The notes: a model not told the origin generated them from the sequence alone. A stretch of 64,000 nt of DNA from an uncultured Ruminiclostridium sp. (GCA_947629925.1 CANRFO010000009.1:1-64000), one strand, 5' to 3'; numbered from the stretch's first letter, positions 25,709 to 35,024 are shown. Translations and numbers: made by a program.

Positions 25709-26584
25709 ATGCTGGAATTTTATAATATAAGAATAGAGGATAAAGAGTGGGTTAAACCGCTGCTTGCTTTTTCGGACTTCAGGGGCTGCGAGTACACATT
25801 CGGAAATAATTTTCTTTGGGCAGACGCTTATGACATAAAAATTTCCCGCTACAAGGATTTCTATCTGGTGAAAAGCGGCGACGGTTTTTTCTATCCCGCG
25901 GGTCAGGGCGATATTGCTGAAGTTATCGAAATTTTGAAAGCGTATTGTAGATCACGCAGTATGCCGTTCAGGATCATAAGCTCTCCCAAAGTCGGAATGG
26001 AACGTCTGAAGGAAATGTACGGCGACAAAATAAATGTAACATCAAAAGAAGATTATTTTGATTATTGTTATAATTACAACGACCTGTCTTTTCTTGCGGG
26101 GAAAAAATTCCATTCAAAAAGGAATTTTATAAACCGTTTTGAAACCCATAGCTGGACTTATGAAGAAATAAGCAGCGATAATATAAGCGAGTGCTATAAT
26201 ATCCTTGAGCTTTGGAGCAAAGAAAACCGTGCGAACGAAAGTGCTGCCATAGCTGAAGAGGTATCTGTTGCCGCAAAGGGCCTTGACAGTTTTTTCAGGC
26301 TTGATTTTAGCGGCGGACTGTTGAAAGCGGAGGGCATTCCCGTTGCTTTCACTTATGGTGAGCATTTGAACAGCGACACTTTTGATGTTCATGTTGAAAA
26401 AGCGCTGTCCCTTTACGACGGTGCATATCCCATGATAAACAAGCAGTTTGTAAGCCGCTTGGACAATGGATACAAGTATATAAACCGCGAAGAGGATATG
26501 GGCGAGGAAAACCTGAGAAAGGCTAAGCGCTCATATCACCCTGCGTTTATGGAAGAAAAATTTATAATATCGTTTAAAGACTGA
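25709..26584 (+). CDS. DUF2156 protein (phosphatidylglycerol lysyltransferase C-terminal-like)
   Basis: A 291-residue soluble protein with a tandem GNAT-like fold as in the catalytic part of MprF and FemX-type proteins. Seen motifs are FRGCEYTFGNNFLW near the N-terminus, KKFHSKRNFINRF mid-chain and YKYINREEDMGEENLRKAKRSYHP at the C-terminus, which are typical of DUF2156. It has no membrane segments, unlike MprF. The substrate is unknown; an aminoacyl-tRNA-dependent or acyl transfer is likely from the family. It follows tmk by six bases. Confidence 0.8.
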   Translation: MLEFYNIRIEDKEWVKPLLAFSDFRGCEYTFGNNFLWADAYDIKISRYKDFYLVKSGDGFFYPAGQGDIAEVIEILKAYCRSRSMPFRIISSPKVGMERLKEMYGDKINVTSKEDYFDYCYNYNDLSFLAGKKFHSKRNFINRFETHSWTYEEISSDNISECYNILELWSKENRANESAAIAEEVSVAAKGLDSFFRLDFSGGLLKAEGIPVAFTYGEHLNSDTFDVHVEKALSLYDGAYPMINKQFVSRLDNGYKYINREEDMGEENLRKAKRSYHPAFMEEKFIISFKD

Positions 26585-26595
26585 AAGGAGCAGAC

Positions 26596-27138
26596 ATGAT
26601 ATATTGTTTTTTGGCAGACGGATTTGAGGAAATGGAAGCGCTCTGTCCTGTGGATATTCTCCGCAGAGGAGAATGTGAGCTGCTTACCGTTGGCGTCGGC
26701 GAGGAGATCATTACAGGTTCTCACGGCATAAGCGTGTGTGCGGATATAACTGCCGCAGAAATTGTTCTTGACGACAGCCTTGATATGATAATTCTTCCCG
26801 GCGGAATGCCCGGAACGCTCAACCTTGAGAAAAATCTTTATGTGCAGAAGGCTATTGATTTCTGCGCTGAGAACAATAAGTACATCGCCGCTATCTGCGC
26901 CGCACCGTCCATACTCGGACACAAAGGATTACTGAAAGATCGTTCTGCGATCTGTTTCCCCGGCTTTGAGGAACAGCTCAACTGCAAAACGTTGTCAGAC
27001 GATCATGTATGCGCTGACGGAAATATAATCACCGCCAAAGGCGCAGGCGTAGCTCAGGAATTTGGCTTGAAGCTCCTCGAAAAGCTGAAGGGCAAGGCTG
27101 CATCAGATAAGGTAAAAGCGTCGATACAATGCAGATAA
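26596..27138 (+). CDS. DJ-1/PfpI family protein (YajL/ThiJ-like)
   Basis: A 180-residue class I glutamine amidotransferase-fold protein. The conserved Glu lies in DGFEEMEA and the nucleophile Cys in AAICAAPSILG, with GGMPG as the oxyanion-side loop. Family members act as glyoxalases, protein repair factors or chaperones; which applies here is not evident. AAAGGAG precedes the ATG, and the end overlaps fau by 10 bp. Confidence 0.9.
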   Translation: MIYCFLADGFEEMEALCPVDILRRGECELLTVGVGEEIITGSHGISVCADITAAEIVLDDSLDMIILPGGMPGTLNLEKNLYVQKAIDFCAENNKYIAAICAAPSILGHKGLLKDRSAICFPGFEEQLNCKTLSDDHVCADGNIITAKGAGVAQEFGLKLLEKLKGKAASDKVKASIQCR

Positions 27139-27686
27139 AGTCTGAACTCAGAAAAAAACTTCTTTCGGAAAGAAGTGCTCTTTCGCCTGCTTTTTGCGAG
27201 CAAGCAGGCAAGGCGGCTGCAAAGAACCTGTTTTCTTTTCCTTCATTTTTGACTGCCGATCTTGTTTTATGCTATATCAGCGTTAATTCCGAGCTTCCTA
27301 CACGTGAAATAATAGAGTATTGCTTCCGAAACGGAAAGCCTGTTGCGGCTCCTGTTTGTATGGGAGATGATATGTCGTTCAGAAAAATAACAAGTTTTGA
27401 TGAACTGAAAACAGGCGCCTTTTCGATACCTGAACCTGATATAAGCTGTTCAGATGTTGTCATTACATCTGATACAGTCTGCCTTGCACCTGCGCTCTGC
27501 TATAATGGGAAAGGCTATCGTATAGGCTACGGAAAAGGATATTACGACAGATTTTTCAAAAATTCCACATGCAAGAGGATAGGGCTTTGTTATGACGATT
27601 TTATCAGAGAATTTCCTCCTGATTCTGATGACGAAGCTGTTCAGACGATAATAACCCAGAAAAGGATTATCAGCATAGATCCATGA
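27129..27686 (+). CDS. fau: 5-formyltetrahydrofolate cyclo-ligase
   Basis: ATP-dependent conversion of 5-formyl-THF to 5,10-methenyl-THF, recycling a folate storage form. The 185-residue protein has the N-terminal KSELRKKLLSERSALS and the signature GYGKGYYDRFF preceded by ALCYNGKGYRI. It overlaps the preceding DJ-1 gene by 10 bp. Confidence 0.92.
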   Translation: MQIKSELRKKLLSERSALSPAFCEQAGKAAAKNLFSFPSFLTADLVLCYISVNSELPTREIIEYCFRNGKPVAAPVCMGDDMSFRKITSFDELKTGAFSIPEPDISCSDVVITSDTVCLAPALCYNGKGYRIGYGKGYYDRFFKNSTCKRIGLCYDDFIREFPPDSDDEAVQTIITQKRIISIDP

Positions 27687-27725
27687 GATAAGGCTTGTGC
27701 CAATGCACATTGAAAGGAAAGTCAG

Positions 27726-29195
27726 ATGGACGACAGAAATGAGAACGAGCTGTTTGACATGCTCAGCAAAAATAAAGAGCGCGCACATAAAGAGCAGAGA
27801 TCTGCCGAAGCTCATAACGGCGTAGAGAAGGCAGAAGCAGGCAAAGAAAACCCGTATGCTTTCGGTTCTTCATTTGCAGAAACTTCCGAGTATGAAACTA
27901 TGGATCTGCATGACATTGATTTTGACGATACAGACAATACGGAAGAAGAACGGACCGTTAAAGCTGCGGAAGAGAAAACAGAAAAGAAATATGATAAAAA
28001 TGACGCTTCAAATGATGAATACGATTATGAGAATGATGCGGACGTCATTGAAGCGGAAAATCAGCTGTATAAACACAAGCAAAGCCGTAAAACCGCTTTA
28101 CAGGTTTTTCTTGGTCTGCTGATTTCCGCAGCGATCATTTTTATCGGCGTATCTCTCGGAAATAAGCTTTTGGGTATTGTTCTGGATTATACGGGAATAA
28201 ATACGAATGAGTTTGAAGTATTAGTAGATATACCTGATGACCCGACATTAAATCAAGTCTCCGACGCGCTTGAATCCAGCGGTATAATCACCGAACCGCG
28301 GATTTTTAAGATGTATGTTGAGATGAAAGAAAGACAGGACGATTTTGTAGGCGGTACGTTTACATTGTCCTCCGCTATGAGTTACAGCAATATTTTGGAC
28401 ACTCTCCTTGCGTCAAAAAATGCTGTGATCACAGTGGAAGTTACGATAATCGAAGGAATGACTGCGGCTGAGATCGGAGAGCTTCTTGAGGAAAATTCCG
28501 TGTGCAGGGCTGAGGATTTTGCGCAGTATTATCGCAGCAAGCTGAATAAATTTGATTTTGAAAGGCGCATCAATGAAAGCAGGGTCAAATTCAATCAGAT
28601 GGAAGGTTATCTTTATCCCGACAAATATGAGTTTTATGTAAACAATGAGCTAAAGGAAGACCCTGACGCCGAGATCGATACTTCGGAGGATGCAAGAGCT
28701 GCTGCTGAAAAGATATATTCAAACTTCAACTCCAAAATTTCCAAATCAATGTATAAAAAGATGAACGAAATGGGCTTTACTCTCGACGAGCTTATCGCAT
28801 TGGCATCTATGGTTCAGAAGGAAGTCGCTTCTCCCGAAGATATGCAGAACGTTGCTTCTGTTTTCTTGAACCGTCTGCATAACAGTGAAAGTTTTCCGCA
28901 CCTTCAGTCTGATGCCACCGTCTTTTACGTTCAGAACGATATTGAGCCGTACTACAATTCGTCTGACTTTTTGTCGTCTCTTGAAACGATATCCAATTCC
29001 TATGATACCTATGAGGCGGTAGGGATACCCGCAGGAGCAATATGCAGTCCGGGAATGGACGCTATAAACGCCGTGCTTTACGCTCCCGAAACGAATTATT
29101 TCTACTTCTGTGCAAACGACGAGGGCAAAACATTTTTCGCCAGTACAGAGGAAGAACATAATGCCAATCTTGTAGAAGCGGGTCTTGCTTCTTAA
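27726..29195 (+). CDS. mltG: Endolytic transglycosylase MltG
   Basis: Cleaves nascent peptidoglycan glycan strands and sets strand length. Residues 1-115 are a long, acidic, low-complexity cytoplasmic region, longer than in E. coli. A single membrane helix at about 118-140 follows, then a LysM-like region and the YceG catalytic domain. The catalytic Glu is in MEGYLYPDKYEF; ALASMVQKEV, ASVFLNRL and LQSDATVFY are family hallmarks. In Bacillus the homologue yrrL also precedes U32-family genes, so the order is conserved. Confidence 0.92.
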   Translation: MDDRNENELFDMLSKNKERAHKEQRSAEAHNGVEKAEAGKENPYAFGSSFAETSEYETMDLHDIDFDDTDNTEEERTVKAAEEKTEKKYDKNDASNDEYDYENDADVIEAENQLYKHKQSRKTALQVFLGLLISAAIIFIGVSLGNKLLGIVLDYTGINTNEFEVLVDIPDDPTLNQVSDALESSGIITEPRIFKMYVEMKERQDDFVGGTFTLSSAMSYSNILDTLLASKNAVITVEVTIIEGMTAAEIGELLEENSVCRAEDFAQYYRSKLNKFDFERRINESRVKFNQMEGYLYPDKYEFYVNNELKEDPDAEIDTSEDARAAAEKIYSNFNSKISKSMYKKMNEMGFTLDELIALASMVQKEVASPEDMQNVASVFLNRLHNSESFPHLQSDATVFYVQNDIEPYYNSSDFLSSLETISNSYDTYEAVGIPAGAICSPGMDAINAVLYAPETNYFYFCANDEGKTFFASTEEEHNANLVEAGLAS

Positions 29196-29202
29196 ATAAA
29201 AC

Positions 29203-29230
29203 AGCGGCGTTTGTTAAACAAATGCCGCTT
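29203..29230 (+). terminator. Hairpin between mltG and the U32 gene (attenuator-like)
   Basis: Stem AGCGGCGTTTGTT/AACAAATGCCGCT with one G-U pair and a 1-nt loop. Only TTAAAAA follows, so it is a weak terminator or mRNA processing/stability hairpin 20 nt before the next gene. Confidence 0.5.
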
Positions 29231-29248
29231 AAAAATGTGAGGGATAAT

Positions 29249-30457
29249 ATGCTTGAACTTCTTTCTCCCGCCGGCGATTACGAGTGCCTTGAAGCTGCGG
29301 TAAATTTTGGCTGCAACGCAGTATATATCGGCGGCAAAAGCTACGGTATGCGTGCCGCAGCGAAAAATTTCGACTTTGATGAAATGAAAAAAGCCGTAAA
29401 TTATGCTCATTCCCATGAAGTGAAAGTATACCTTACCTGCAACACGCTTCCTTCCAATGATGAGATAGAAGCATTTCCCGAATATATAAAAAATGCGGCC
29501 GAAATAGGTATTGACGCCGTGATAGTTGCCGACATGGGCATAATGTCCATGATAAAGCAATATGCTCCGAAGCTTGATATACATATGTCCACTCAGGTGG
29601 GAATAGTGAATTATGCTGCGGCAAACGAGCTTTACAGACTGGGAGCAAAGCGGATCGTCCTTTCAAGGGAAACAGGCATTGACGAGATCAGACGTATCAG
29701 GGAGAAGATACCTGATGACATGGAAATAGAAGCGTTTGTCCATGGAGCAATGTGTGTTTCTTTTTCGGGAAGATGTCTTTTGTCGGCATATATGACGGGG
29801 AGAAATGCAAACAAGGGTGAGTGCGCACAGCCTTGCCGCTGGAAGTACAGCCTTATGGAGGAAACGCGCCCCGGTCAGTATTTTCCCGTGTATGAAAACG
29901 ATGAAGGCTCATATATCCTGAATGCCAGGGATATGTGCATGATAGAGCATATGGATAAACTTATCGATGCAGGAGTTACAAGCTTTAAAATAGAAGGCAG
30001 AGCAAAATCCGCATATTATGTCGCCACAGTTACCAACGCTTATGCGTCGGCGCTGGAGTATGCGAAAGCAGGAAAGCCCCTTCCTCAGTGGATAAAGGAC
30101 GAGGTGTTTGCCGTAAGCCATAGAGAGTATTGCACAGGTTTTTATTTCGGCAGATACGACCCTGAACAGGTATATGAAAGCAGCGGCTATGTTCGTTCCA
30201 GAGATTTTGTAGGAGTTATCGACAAATGTGATAACGGAGAGGTCTTTCTGACTCAGCGAAATTATTTTTCCGTTTCTGATGACCTTGAAGTCCTTATCCC
30301 AAAGGAAAAGCCTGTAAAGTTCAATATAAAACATCTTTACAATTCGGACGGCGAGGAAATAACCGTCGCGAACAGAGCGACAGAAAAGCTCAGGGCAGTT
30401 TGCGGCAGGGAATTTCCCGAAAATTCAATTTTGCGCCGAGTATCAGAACAAAAATAA
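29249..30457 (+). CDS. Peptidase U32 family protein, probable tRNA hydroxylation protein TrhP
   Basis: Members of this family (TrhP, YrrN/YrrO) are prephenate-dependent factors for 5-hydroxyuridine at tRNA position 34; the peptidase name is historical. The 402-residue chain starts LELLSPAGDYECLEAA. Signatures are FVHGAMCVSFSGRCLLS and GECAQPCRW, cysteines thought to hold an Fe-S cluster, and FKIEGRAKSAYYVATV. The ATG at 29249 follows GAGGG by six bases; the longer frame overlaps the intergenic hairpin. The order mltG-U32 matches yrrL-yrrN/O of Bacillus. Confidence 0.85.
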   Translation: MLELLSPAGDYECLEAAVNFGCNAVYIGGKSYGMRAAAKNFDFDEMKKAVNYAHSHEVKVYLTCNTLPSNDEIEAFPEYIKNAAEIGIDAVIVADMGIMSMIKQYAPKLDIHMSTQVGIVNYAAANELYRLGAKRIVLSRETGIDEIRRIREKIPDDMEIEAFVHGAMCVSFSGRCLLSAYMTGRNANKGECAQPCRWKYSLMEETRPGQYFPVYENDEGSYILNARDMCMIEHMDKLIDAGVTSFKIEGRAKSAYYVATVTNAYASALEYAKAGKPLPQWIKDEVFAVSHREYCTGFYFGRYDPEQVYESSGYVRSRDFVGVIDKCDNGEVFLTQRNYFSVSDDLEVLIPKEKPVKFNIKHLYNSDGEEITVANRATEKLRAVCGREFPENSILRRVSEQK

Positions 30458-30460
30458 AAC

Positions 30461-30494
30461 AAAGCCGACATGAATTTTCATGTCGGCTTTTTAT
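30461..30494. terminator. Bidirectional terminator between the U32 gene and dprA
   Basis: Perfect 13-bp stem AAAGCCGACATGA/TCATGTCGGCTTT with a 4-nt loop. Followed by TTTTTA on the plus strand and TTTGTTTTA on the minus strand. Confidence 0.85.
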
Positions 30495-30498
30495 ATGC

Positions 30499-31725
30499 CT
30501 ATTCTTTAACGGCATATTTTGCTCCAGGTCTTGCTTCAAGGATACCTGCGATCTCCATATCAAGCAGGTAAAGTGAAACGTCATCGGGTGAAACACCACA
30601 GTCGTTGGTTATACTTTCGATCGTCTGAGTTCCGTTATCTCTTAAATATTCATATATCCTTCTGTACTCAGGTTCTTGACTTCCAAAATCGTAATTTTCC
30701 GCTGCTTCTTCGCCTGAACGTTTACTTTTTGTTTCTTTCTTGATTTCTTCGTCAGGCGCTTCTTTTTTCTTTGTTTTGGTCGGCTTAACATCAGCTTTTG
30801 ACTCTTCTGCTCTGCTGAAAATGAATCGATTATCCGGATTTATCTCATAATCCTTTTTCAAAGCGTTCAGTTTATCATTGAAAGAAGAGTAGTAGCAATT
30901 TACCACATCAAGGTAATTAAACAGAGGAATAGCTCCGTCGCGAAGCAAACCGACAACGCCGCTGTACACGGGCGAAAAAATATCTCCTGGAGGAACGCAG
31001 AAAAGGTCGCGCCCCTGCTGTATTGCGTGTGAAGCAGTGATAAGTGAGCCGCTTTGCATACTTGCCTGAAATATCATCACTCCTGAAGAAAGCCCTGAGA
31101 TTATTCTGTTTCTTGCCTGAAAGTATGTTCTTGAAGGCTCGGCGGTAGGGAACAGTTCGCTTATGCACGCTCCTCCAAGCTCGTATATCCTTTCTCTTGT
31201 TGAAAGACTTCCTCTGGGATAATCAACAGCAAGTCCGCAGGCGAGAACGCCTATTGTTCTTCCTCCTGCGTCTATCGCCGACTGATGAACTATATGGTCA
31301 ACTCCGACAGCCATGCCGCTTACAAGGACAACGCCCATTTTTGCAAGATCCATGCATGTCCTGCGGGTGAGTTTTGCGGTATATTCGGTAGCGCCTCTCG
31401 CACCGACGCCCGCGATGCATATTTCGTCATCAAGTCCGTTTATATTACCTTTGTAAAATAATACAAGAGGAGGATTATAAATATTTTGCAGTCTGAACGG
31501 ATAACCTTTGGCACCTAATGCTACGGTCTTTATTCCGCTTTTTCTGCACGCTTCAAGTATTCTTTCGGAGTTTTCCAACGAAGCGTTTGGCAATCTTTTT
31601 AATTCGACAGGCGACAAAAACTGCATATCATGTCCTTCGGCGACAGCTTCATAAGCCTCTTTAGCTGAGCCGTAATGCTGAACAAGCTGTGCCGCTTTCG
31701 GATTTGCAGTTCCCAAAAGCTGCAA
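30499..31725 (-). CDS. dprA: DNA-processing protein DprA/Smf
   Basis: Binds incoming single-stranded DNA and loads RecA during natural transformation. The Rossmann-like core shows IAGVGARGATEYT, LVSGMAVGVDHIVH, and SGVMIFQASMQSGSLITA. A Lys/Glu-rich linker (about residues 295-345) leads to a C-terminal winged helix (DML1-like). The first standard start is TTG at 31725, but homology continues upstream in frame (codons for EYYLWLL before QLLG). GGGAGG at 31755-31760 sits 7-10 bases before GTT/ACG codons at 31749/31746. No ATG, GTG or TTG exists there, so the true start may be non-canonical. Confidence 0.9.
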   Translation of the reverse strand: MQLLGTANPKAAQLVQHYGSAKEAYEAVAEGHDMQFLSPVELKRLPNASLENSERILEACRKSGIKTVALGAKGYPFRLQNIYNPPLVLFYKGNINGLDDEICIAGVGARGATEYTAKLTRRTCMDLAKMGVVLVSGMAVGVDHIVHQSAIDAGGRTIGVLACGLAVDYPRGSLSTRERIYELGGACISELFPTAEPSRTYFQARNRIISGLSSGVMIFQASMQSGSLITASHAIQQGRDLFCVPPGDIFSPVYSGVVGLLRDGAIPLFNYLDVVNCYYSSFNDKLNALKKDYEINPDNRFIFSRAEESKADVKPTKTKKKEAPDEEIKKETKSKRSGEEAAENYDFGSQEPEYRRIYEYLRDNGTQTIESITNDCGVSPDDVSLYLLDMEIAGILEARPGAKYAVKE

Positions 31726-31785
31726 TAACCAAAGATAATATTCCGTAACCGTCGCCTCCCGTTTATATTGAATAAATCAGGTAAA

Positions 31786-33450
31786 TTACTTTTTGTTGTC
31801 TTCCTGTCTTATCTGAACGCGGCGAATTTTGCCGCTGATAGTTTTAGGAAGCTCATCAACGAATTCAACTATACGAGGATATTTGTAAGGAGCTGTATTC
31901 TTCTTTACATGATTTTGCAGCTCTTTTTTCAGCTCTTCGCTGGGAGTATAATTCTTTGTGAGAACTATCGTAGCCTTTACGACCTGCCCTCTTATAGGGT
32001 CGGGAGCGCCTGTAACAGCGCATTCCAGAACAGCAGGGTGAGTTATCAGGACGCTTTCTATTTCAAAGGGTCCTATGCGGTAGCCGCTGGCTTTGATAAC
32101 GTCGTCGTTGCGTCCTACATACCAGAAGTAACCGTCCTCGTCCTTCCATGCGGTATCGCCTGTGTGATAAACTCCGTTGCTCCACGCCTCATCAGTAAGC
32201 TGCTCGTTTCTGTAATAGCAGTCAAACAAGCCGTCCTTGCCTCTTTCCGCTCTTACAACTATTTCGCCTACTTCGCCGACAGGAACGCTGTTGTCATTTT
32301 CGTCAACTATATCAACGTTGTAAAGAGGAGTAGGCTTGCCCATTGAACCGGGTCTTGGCGTCATTCCCACAAGATTTCCCAAAAGCGCGGTGCTTTCCGT
32401 CTGACCGAATGCTTCCATAAGCTTCAGTCCCGTAAACTCCAGCCACCTGTCAAACACTTCGGGGTTCAGCGCCTCGCCTGCGATTGTGGAGTATTTCAGG
32501 CTGCTCAGATCGTAGCCCTGAAGTCCTTCCTTGATAAAGAATCTGTACATTGTAGGAGGCGCGCAGAAAGAGGTTATCTTGTAATCCTGCATTATCTTCA
32601 GCATATCTGCGGGAATAAATTTGTCAAAGTCATAAACCATTACGCAGCTTCCAAGTGACATCTGACCGTACAGCTTGCCCCAAGCGGCTTTTCCCCAGCC
32701 TGTGTCGGAGATAGTAAGATGAAGTCCATCGGGATCAACATTCTGCCACCAGCGCGCGGTCTGGATATGGCAGATAGCATATTTGTGATTGTGTACCACC
32801 ATTTTGGGATAGCCTGTAGTGCCGCTTGTGAAATAAAGAAGCATAAGCTCGTTGCAGTTTGTGTCGACTCTCTCCATTGTGTCAGGCTGTTTCTTTATTT
32901 CCTCGTCAAAATCCAGCCAGTCGCCTTCAGCGCCGCCTCTGCATATGAACTTCGCATCCAGCTTCCAGTTAAGCTCCTTTTGCGCTTCGTCAACATACAT
33001 TTTAACTTCGGGATTATCATGTGTGCATACAACAGCCTTTACCGTGGCCTGCTCAAAACGGTAGGTAATGTCGTGAGTAGTAAGCAGGTGCGTTGCAGGG
33101 ATAGCGATAGCGCCCAGTTTTGTAAGACCGATGATAGAATACCAGAACTGATAGTTTCTTTTCAGTATCAGCATTACCTTATCGCCTTTTTTGATACCCT
33201 TTGACGCAAAAAGATTTGCCGCCTGAGTGGACAGCTTTGAAAGCTCACCGTAGGTGAAGCTCTTTTTCTCACCCGCTACGTTAGTCCATATTAACGCCCT
33301 GCGGTCAGGCTCCAGCTCAGCAAATTTGTCTATTATATCATATCCGAAATTATAGTTGTCGGGGCAATTGACCTCAAACTTGTTGAGTATCCCGTTCTCG
33401 TCAAACCCCTCGTTTACGAATTTTTTGTAATAGTCCCTTACTTGTTCCAT
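31786..33450 (-). CDS. AMP-forming acyl-CoA synthetase (medium-chain ACSM-like)
   Basis: Activates a carboxylic acid through an acyl-adenylate to the CoA thioester. The 554-residue chain shows the P-loop-like YFTSGTTGYPK, MEAFGQTES, hinge region YHTGDTAWKDEDGYFWYVGR, SGYRIGPFEIE and the catalytic lysine in PKTISGKIRR. The arrangement fits ACSM/benzoate-type ligases rather than acetyl-CoA synthetase (about 650 aa). It lies 41 bp downstream of an XRE-cupin regulator on the same strand, a pairing I recognise in many Clostridia. The true substrate is unknown. Confidence 0.9.
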   Translation of the reverse strand: MEQVRDYYKKFVNEGFDENGILNKFEVNCPDNYNFGYDIIDKFAELEPDRRALIWTNVAGEKKSFTYGELSKLSTQAANLFASKGIKKGDKVMLILKRNYQFWYSIIGLTKLGAIAIPATHLLTTHDITYRFEQATVKAVVCTHDNPEVKMYVDEAQKELNWKLDAKFICRGGAEGDWLDFDEEIKKQPDTMERVDTNCNELMLLYFTSGTTGYPKMVVHNHKYAICHIQTARWWQNVDPDGLHLTISDTGWGKAAWGKLYGQMSLGSCVMVYDFDKFIPADMLKIMQDYKITSFCAPPTMYRFFIKEGLQGYDLSSLKYSTIAGEALNPEVFDRWLEFTGLKLMEAFGQTESTALLGNLVGMTPRPGSMGKPTPLYNVDIVDENDNSVPVGEVGEIVVRAERGKDGLFDCYYRNEQLTDEAWSNGVYHTGDTAWKDEDGYFWYVGRNDDVIKASGYRIGPFEIESVLITHPAVLECAVTGAPDPIRGQVVKATIVLTKNYTPSEELKKELQNHVKKNTAPYKYPRIVEFVDELPKTISGKIRRVQIRQEDNKK

Positions 33451-33491
33451 AATATTTTTGTGTTTCCTTCCGAGATGTATTTTTTATATTG

Positions 33492-34052
33492 TTATATAAG
33501 TATTGCCAAGAACTGGCAGTCCTCGCCGCCGTAGGCTATCATTCCGTGAGGATTTTTGCTGTTGTAGTAAACGCAGTCGCCCGCTTCAAGAATTTCCTCA
33601 TGGTCGTTGATAACGAATTTCAGCTTGCCTGAAATAATGAAGTCCATTTCCTGACCGTCATGTACGGACAGATGGATAGGCTTGCTCTGTTCTTCCTCAG
33701 AATAGGGAGCGTCAACTATCAGCGGCTCTATCTCCTTGTTCTTGAACAGATATGCCATATGCTGGTAAGTAAAGCCTATACGTCTTTCAATAGGCAAACC
33801 GTGTCCTTTTTTGACTACCGTGTAGGTGTTCAGCTTAGGCTCAACGCCTGTAAGCAGTTCGATCATCTCAATTCCCAGCGCTTCTGCTGCGGCATTCAGG
33901 AATGAAAGGGAAAAATCCTTTTCACCGCTTTCATAACTCAGGTACTCTTCCACCGACGTATCCGTTTTCTGAGCCATAAATTCAGGGTTTATGTCCAGAT
34001 ACTCTCTTGTGCTTTTCAGTCTGGATGAAACCTCTTTAATGTTGTAATCCAT
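33492..34052 (-). CDS. XRE-family transcriptional regulator with C-terminal cupin
   Basis: A 186-residue regulator. Residues about 8-65 form a helix-turn-helix of the Cro/cI type (SRLKSTREYLDINPEFMAQKT is the start of it), and residues about 105-186 a cupin barrel with LSVHDGQEMDFIISG and EAGDCVYYNSKNPHGM, where ligands or metal may bind. It is probably the regulator of the adjoining acyl-CoA synthetase, sensing a carboxylate or acyl-CoA, and lies in the same transcript. Confidence 0.88.
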   Translation of the reverse strand: MDYNIKEVSSRLKSTREYLDINPEFMAQKTDTSVEEYLSYESGEKDFSLSFLNAAAEALGIEMIELLTGVEPKLNTYTVVKKGHGLPIERRIGFTYQHMAYLFKNKEIEPLIVDAPYSEEEQSKPIHLSVHDGQEMDFIISGKLKFVINDHEEILEAGDCVYYNSKNPHGMIAYGGEDCQFLAILI

Positions 34053-34099
34053 ACGATCGTTCCTTTCCTGTTTTTGTCTTTTGAAACTGTAACTAAGTT

Positions 34100-34128
34100 A
34101 TTATACCATATAAAAAACAGCATTTCAA
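34100..34128 (-). promoter_or_regulatory. Promoter of the XRE-cupin/acyl-CoA synthetase operon
   Basis: Minus strand TTGAAA (34128-34123), 17 bp, TATAAT (34105-34100), preceded by TGG. Confidence 0.65.
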
Positions 34129-34133
34129 CAGTT

Positions 34134-34781
34134 TTATGAAATATTTTTCCTTTTGTTTTCTTTACAAATCCCCGCCAGACAGCACCTTTCACATTCAGGT
34201 TTTCTCGCATTGCAAACCAATCTCCCGTGCCAAACAAGCCTGTGGCAAAGTCCAAGCCCTTCTTCAGGCGGCACTATCTCTCTGAGCTGTTTTTCCACCT
34301 TTACGGCGTCTTTTCCTTCTGCAAGACCTATCCTGTTTGTAAGCCTTATAACGTGCGTGTCGCATACAAAGGCAGTTTTTCCGTAAAGCTCTCCCGCAAT
34401 AAGATTTGCGGTCTTTCTGCCCACGCCCGCCAGTTTTACAAGCTCGTCCACCTCATCGGGGACAGTATCGTCGTAGTCATCATGAAGCTGTCTGCACATC
34501 TGAACGATATCCCTTGATTTCGTCTGAAACAGCCCACAGGAGTGTATATATTCCGCCACCTCCTCAGGCTCCGCCTCAGCAAACGACTGTATGGTAGGGA
34601 ACCGCTCAAACAGCTTTGGCGTCACCATATTAACTCTCACATCGGTGCATTGTGCTGAAAGTCTTGTGGCTATCAGCAGTTCATGAGGTTTTTCATATGT
34701 AAGCGCGCATTTTACTTCGGGATATTCTTTTTTCAGTGCTTCAATGACTTTTTTCGCCAGATTTTTTTTATTTTTCTGCAT
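34134..34781 (-). CDS. nth: Endonuclease III
   Basis: Bifunctional DNA glycosylase/AP lyase for oxidised pyrimidines. The 215-residue chain has the helix-hairpin-helix LAGVGRKTANLI with the catalytic Lys, the catalytic Asp in CDTHVIRL (usually VDTHV; the Val is Cys here), and a C-terminal [4Fe-4S] loop C-x6-C-x2-C-x5-C (with an additional adjacent Cys: ECERCCLAGIC). AAAGGA precedes the ATG. Confidence 0.94.
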   Translation of the reverse strand: MQKNKKNLAKKVIEALKKEYPEVKCALTYEKPHELLIATRLSAQCTDVRVNMVTPKLFERFPTIQSFAEAEPEEVAEYIHSCGLFQTKSRDIVQMCRQLHDDYDDTVPDEVDELVKLAGVGRKTANLIAGELYGKTAFVCDTHVIRLTNRIGLAEGKDAVKVEKQLREIVPPEEGLGLCHRLVWHGRLVCNARKPECERCCLAGICKENKRKNIS

Positions 34782-34817
34782 TTTGTTTATTCCTTTTTAT
34801 ATTTTTAAAGCATATTT

Positions 34818-34846
34818 ATTATACCATCTGTCGTTGATTTAGTCAA
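34818..34846 (-). promoter_or_regulatory. Promoter of nth
   Basis: Minus strand TTGACT (34846-34841), 17 bp, TATAAT (34823-34818). Confidence 0.65.
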
Positions 34847-34891
34847 TCAAAGTATTTATAAAAATAGATATAATAAAATTTTCAAAACCTA

Positions 34892-34920
34892 TTGACAACC
34901 CTATAAAATTTTGATATAAT
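34892..34920 (+). promoter_or_regulatory. Consensus promoter of the tRNA cluster
   Basis: Perfect TTGACA (34892-34897), 17 bp, TATAAT (34915-34920), 28 bp before tRNA-Lys. The -35 is preceded by AACCTA, as at the isc and rodA promoters. Confidence 0.85.
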
Positions 34921-34948
34921 ATCAACGTTGCAAATTTGAAAGTAAAGT

Positions 34949-35024
34949 GATCCACTAGCTCAGGCGGCAGAGCACCTGCCTTTTAAGCAGGGTGTCCCGG
35001 GTTCGATTCCCGGGTGGATCACCA
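34949..35024 (+). tRNA. tRNA-Lys (anticodon TTT)
   Basis: Acceptor GATCCAC/GTGGATC, anticodon stem CTGCC/AGCAG region with loop CTTTTAA (UUU), T arm CCCGGGTTCGATTCCCGGG, discriminator A and encoded CCA. Confidence 0.96.
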
